A stretch of DNA of 64,000 nt from Saprospiraceae bacterium. GTDB lineage: Bacteria > Bacteroidota > Bacteroidia > Chitinophagales > Saprospiraceae. Location of the stretch: positions 43,691 to 107,690 of the forward strand of contig JADKKF010000008.1 of the NCBI GenBank assembly GCA_016720635.1, in the 5' to 3' direction. Shown here one piece after another: positions 61,581 to 64,000 of this stretch. A program made the translations under genes and the position numbers. Under the pieces are notes generated by a model, which saw only the letters and a list, made by a program, of their open reading frames with translations, was not told the origin of the DNA and did not search any database. Within the stretch, counting starts at the first letter, position 1, and every line of letters begins with the position of its first letter.

Positions 61581-62456
61581 TTACTTTTTCGGTTTTTTAG
61601 CGTGAAAAGCATAGCCTAGTCTTATGCCAAAGCTTGATGATAAAACATTTCCCAAAGAGCTTACAATTTCTCCTCCCACGTAACCTGTAGCTTCTTCATA
61701 ATCGCGACAATCAGGGCATAGACTATTATTAACTATTGTAGACTTTGATAATTGTAATGCTATTCCGATTCCCCCAAAAAAGTCTATAACAAATCGATTG
61801 TTTAATACAATTTGTTTGCCAAGATTCAACATCAATCCCAATTTCGAAAAATTAATTGTTGGGTAAGTCCCAACCGCATAAGTAGAACGATATCTTGATG
61901 TTACATTCATAAAGAAAAGTTCTGGTTTCACATACCAGCCAGATAAAATATGAGATTGTTTTGCTGCTTTACGTGTTGAATTCGATAGTTGAAGCTTATA
62001 AGCTGCTGATAAACCAAACCCTCCAGTGGTTTCAATATTTTCTCTAGTAGAAACGCCGATGTTTTGAAATCGGATACAATATTCAACTGAAGACCTTGGA
62101 TCAATAGCTTTTTCATAAGATAACGACAATCCATTGGCGATAATGCCAGTAAATCCTAGCTTTATGTTATGTCTAGTATCGTCCCAAAAATAATTGGTTT
62201 CAATAGCATCTTTGTTTTGGATGTCTGGGTCTCCGCCTTCGTATTTGATCTTTCTAATGATGGATCTATCGATGGCTATAATTCTCTCAGTAGCAGATCC
62301 CCATGGCTTGTATTTTACCTGATCTTCACCTACCTCAGTTATGGTACACTTGATTTTGGTGTCATCTTTGAGTGTGATATAATCTTGTGCATGAATTGAT
62401 AGGGATCCGAGTAGAAAAACTGTGATAAATAGGTAGATAAATTTAAAGTTTTTCAT
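61581..62456 (-). CDS. Outer-membrane/surface protein of unknown function
   Basis: About 291 residues started at 62456, giving the signal KNFKFIYLFITVFLLGSLSIHAQ. A small N-terminal beta domain (DYITLKDDTKIKCTITEVGEDQVKYKPWGSA) resembles a domain common in exported Bacteroidota proteins. It is followed by a barrel-like region (IKLGFTGIIANGLSLSYEKAI, FGLSAAYKLQL) that ends in GIRLGYAFHA. A CPDC motif may form a disulfide. A longer frame starts at 62495. Confidence 0.6.
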   Translation of the reverse strand: MKNFKFIYLFITVFLLGSLSIHAQDYITLKDDTKIKCTITEVGEDQVKYKPWGSATERIIAIDRSIIRKIKYEGGDPDIQNKDAIETNYFWDDTRHNIKLGFTGIIANGLSLSYEKAIDPRSSVEYCIRFQNIGVSTRENIETTGGFGLSAAYKLQLSNSTRKAAKQSHILSGWYVKPELFFMNVTSRYRSTYAVGTYPTINFSKLGLMLNLGKQIVLNNRFVIDFFGGIGIALQLSKSTIVNNSLCPDCRDYEEATGYVGGEIVSSLGNVLSSSFGIRLGYAFHAKKPKK

Positions 62457-62479
62457 AAGTATATAATTATTTAGATACC

Positions 62480-62506
62480 CAAATATAATAAGCATTTGCT
62501 TTCCAA
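62480..62506 (-). promoter_or_regulatory. Promoter of the surface-protein gene
   Basis: TATATTTG on the minus strand (62480-62487), full match, with TTG at 62504-62506 (16-base spacer, shorter than ideal). It lies 24 bases before the chosen ATG and supports that start. Confidence 0.4.
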
Positions 62507-62626
62507 GGTAATATTAATATTTTTTATTTGATGGAAATATTAAATTTTGTTTCAAGACTATGTTTGTCCAATGAGATTTTGTAATTATTACTCTACGTAA
62601 TAGTATAGAAAAAATATCCTAGCCAA

Positions 62627-62693
62627 GCGTGAGGGATAGTAGCGAACACGAAGTAAAGCGGATAGCCCGACCCGAGCCTGGCGAGGGGCACGC
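62627..62693 (+). repeat. Structured intergenic repeat, copy C (compact form)
   Basis: 67 bases: left arm GCGTGAGGGATAGTAG (62627-62642), right arm ATAGCCCGACCCGAG (62662-62676) plus CGAGGGGCACGC (62682-62693). GCGTG/CACGC pair at the ends. Only 19 bases lie between the arms, so no internal hairpin like those of copies A and B is present. It sits 13 bases beyond the recG stop, antisense to recG. GC-rich against an AT-rich background. Confidence 0.75.
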
Positions 62694-62706
62694 CCCAATA
62701 AAAATG

Positions 62707-64000
62707 TTAGCTCACTCGGCCCCAAAAATGGGACTTGTCCTTGAAAGTACGGAAGTATTGGATCAAGGGGGCATGGATGGGTAAGGCAAGCTGTGGATCC
62801 TTCTCGAGGATTTGTTTGCAAAGGTCACGAGCTGTGGTCAGAATCGCAGTATCTTGGCTCAGATCCGCCATTTTGAGCTCTGGAAGGCCGCTTTGTTTGA
62901 GACCATCAAGGGCACCAGGACCTCTCAATCTGAGGTCAACTTCGGCTATTTCGAAGCCATTGTTGGTAGCGACCATGGTCTTTAGGCGTTCTTTTCCGTC
63001 TTTGCTTACTTTGTGCGAAGACATTAAGATGCAATAACTTTGGTCAGCACCGCGCCCTACACGGCCACGCAACTGGTGAAGAGCAGAAAGGCCAAATCTC
63101 TCTGCATTTTCGATGATCATGACGCTGGCATTGGGGACATTGACGCCCACTTCTATGACTGTCGTGGCGACCATGATATGCGTTTGTCCTTGAACGAAAC
63201 GCTGCATGGCGGCATCCTTGTCTTCGGATTTCATCTTTCCGTGTAGCATGCTCATGTGATAATGCGGAGGAGGGAAGAATCGCTCGAGGAAATCATAGCC
63301 CCGCTGCAGGTCTTCGAGGTCCATTTTCTCTGACTCCTCGATGAGTGGATAGACGACATAAATCTGTCGCCCTTGGTCTATTTGTGCCTTGATAAATCTC
63401 AAGACTTCGGTGCGGTGGCCCTCATATTTGACAGATGTAAGGATGTCCTTGCGACCAGGTGGCAGCTCATCGATTATGGATATGTCCAAGTCGCCATAGA
63501 GGGTCATTGCAAGGGTACGAGGAATGGGTGTAGCCGTCATCACGAGGACGTGCGGGGGTAGGGGCTTGGCTTTTTGCCAAAGTTTGGCACGCTGGGCGAC
63601 GCCAAATCTATGTTGTTCGTCGGTGATAGCGAGTCCGAGGTTTTGAAATATTACGGAATCCTCAAGGATGGCATGTGTGCCGATGAGTATGGATATTTGT
63701 CCTTGTTCTAACTCTTCTAGGATGGCTTTGCGGCGTTTTCCACGGATGCTGCCCGTTAGTAATTCAACCTTTAGGTTTATTTTCGAGGCGTATTCTGAGA
63801 TCGAAATGAAATGCTGATTGGCTAGGATTTCGGTTGGTGCCAAAAGACAAGCTTGGAAGCCATTGTCAAGAGCCATAAGCATGGTTAGGAATGCGACGAT
63901 GGTTTTGCCACTGCCTACATCGCCCTGGAGGAGCCTGTTCATTTGGATGCCTTTGGCTAGGTCAGAACGTATTTCTTTGAGGACCTTTTTTTGAGCATTT
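62707..64000 (-). CDS. recG: ATP-dependent DNA helicase RecG, 3' portion
   Basis: The gene enters from the right edge of the window and ends at 62707. About 430 residues are visible. The helicase core has MNRLLQGDVGSGKT (Walker A), TDEQHRFGVAQR (DEQH box) and TATPIPRTLAMTLYGDLD, then the second helicase domain with VVATTVIEVGVNVPNASVMII and QLRGRVGRG. RecG remodels stalled forks and branched DNA. The frame is open to the edge, and the wedge domain is outside the window. Confidence 0.94.
   Translation of the reverse strand, partial: NAQKKVLKEIRSDLAKGIQMNRLLQGDVGSGKTIVAFLTMLMALDNGFQACLLAPTEILANQHFISISEYASKINLKVELLTGSIRGKRRKAILEELEQGQISILIGTHAILEDSVIFQNLGLAITDEQHRFGVAQRAKLWQKAKPLPPHVLVMTATPIPRTLAMTLYGDLDISIIDELPPGRKDILTSVKYEGHRTEVLRFIKAQIDQGRQIYVVYPLIEESEKMDLEDLQRGYDFLERFFPPPHYHMSMLHGKMKSEDKDAAMQRFVQGQTHIMVATTVIEVGVNVPNASVMIIENAERFGLSALHQLRGRVGRGADQSYCILMSSHKVSKDGKERLKTMVATNNGFEIAEVDLRLRGPGALDGLKQSGLPELKMADLSQDTAILTTARDLCKQILEKDPQLALPIHAPLIQYFRTFKDKSHFWGRVS

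Noticed and set aside
62588..62821. A 77-codon minus-strand frame through repeat copy C
   Set aside because: Runs through the repeat and into recG in a different frame. Its composition is that of GC-rich repeat sequence, not of a protein.

Overview
The window is an ordinary chromosomal stretch of an AT-rich Bacteroidota genome. Three things point there. Secreted proteins end in type IX secretion (T9SS) sorting domains (M1 peptidase at 530, reprolysin-like protease at 23542). Many starts are preceded by the Bacteroidota promoter form TTG-N~20-TAnnTTTG instead of a Shine-Dalgarno sequence. MurF and alanine racemase are fused. A Saprospiria-like or Chitinophagia-like lineage is my guess, not proven. 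I see no rRNA, tRNA, CRISPR, prophage or insertion sequence.

Layout. 1-7.5 kb: greA 3' end, HIT protein, T9SS M1 aminopeptidase, POT peptide transporter, gcvT, a GbsR-type regulator, then trpS and ridA on the minus strand. 7.5-15 kb: a GH89-like lipoprotein that seems to lack its nucleophile, a MarR regulator, a conserved protein of unknown function, xth, a beta-barrel protein, and a degenerate MtfA-like protein coupled to a XerD-type recombinase. 15-23 kb: glycosyltransferase, EnvC-type amidase activator, a phenylacetate remnant paaB-paaC-paaD-paaI without paaA, dnaN, nadD and glyA. 23-34 kb: a large T9SS protease, a flippase-like membrane protein, rfaE2-nif3-zinc-ribbon operon, a TPR protein and murF-alr. 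34-46 kb: double-parvulin PpiC protein, DUF3108 protein, rlmN, barrel protein, membrane pyrophosphatase, mfd and mscL. 46-52 kb: DUF4159 protein, acyltransferase, DASS transporter, lptC, pth and a frameshifted kup. 52-57 kb: exbB-exbD-exbD-tonB energy-transduction operon, small membrane protein, DUF4197 lipoprotein and an unknown acidic protein. 57-64 kb: ald, an EEP-family membrane protein, two barrel or surface proteins, corA and the 3' part of recG.

The most unusual signals lie between genes. A dispersed structured repeat occurs three times (5378-5525, 21796-21932, 62627-62693). It has conserved arms, GCGTGARGGATAGTAG on the left and ATAGCCYGACCCGAG plus CGAGGGRCACGC on the right, around variable hairpins, and lies just after the 3' ends of gcvT, nadD and recG. 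A promoter plus 5' hairpin plus terminator with no reading frame (49286-49432) looks like a small RNA gene or a pth leader. A weaker case is at 59517-59600. A terminator-like hairpin sits in the leader of exbB (52343-52372).

Start sites were moved inward from the longest reading frame where a promoter box, signal peptide or family alignment argued for it (ridA, mfd, envC, paaD, the DASS transporter, DUF4197 and others).
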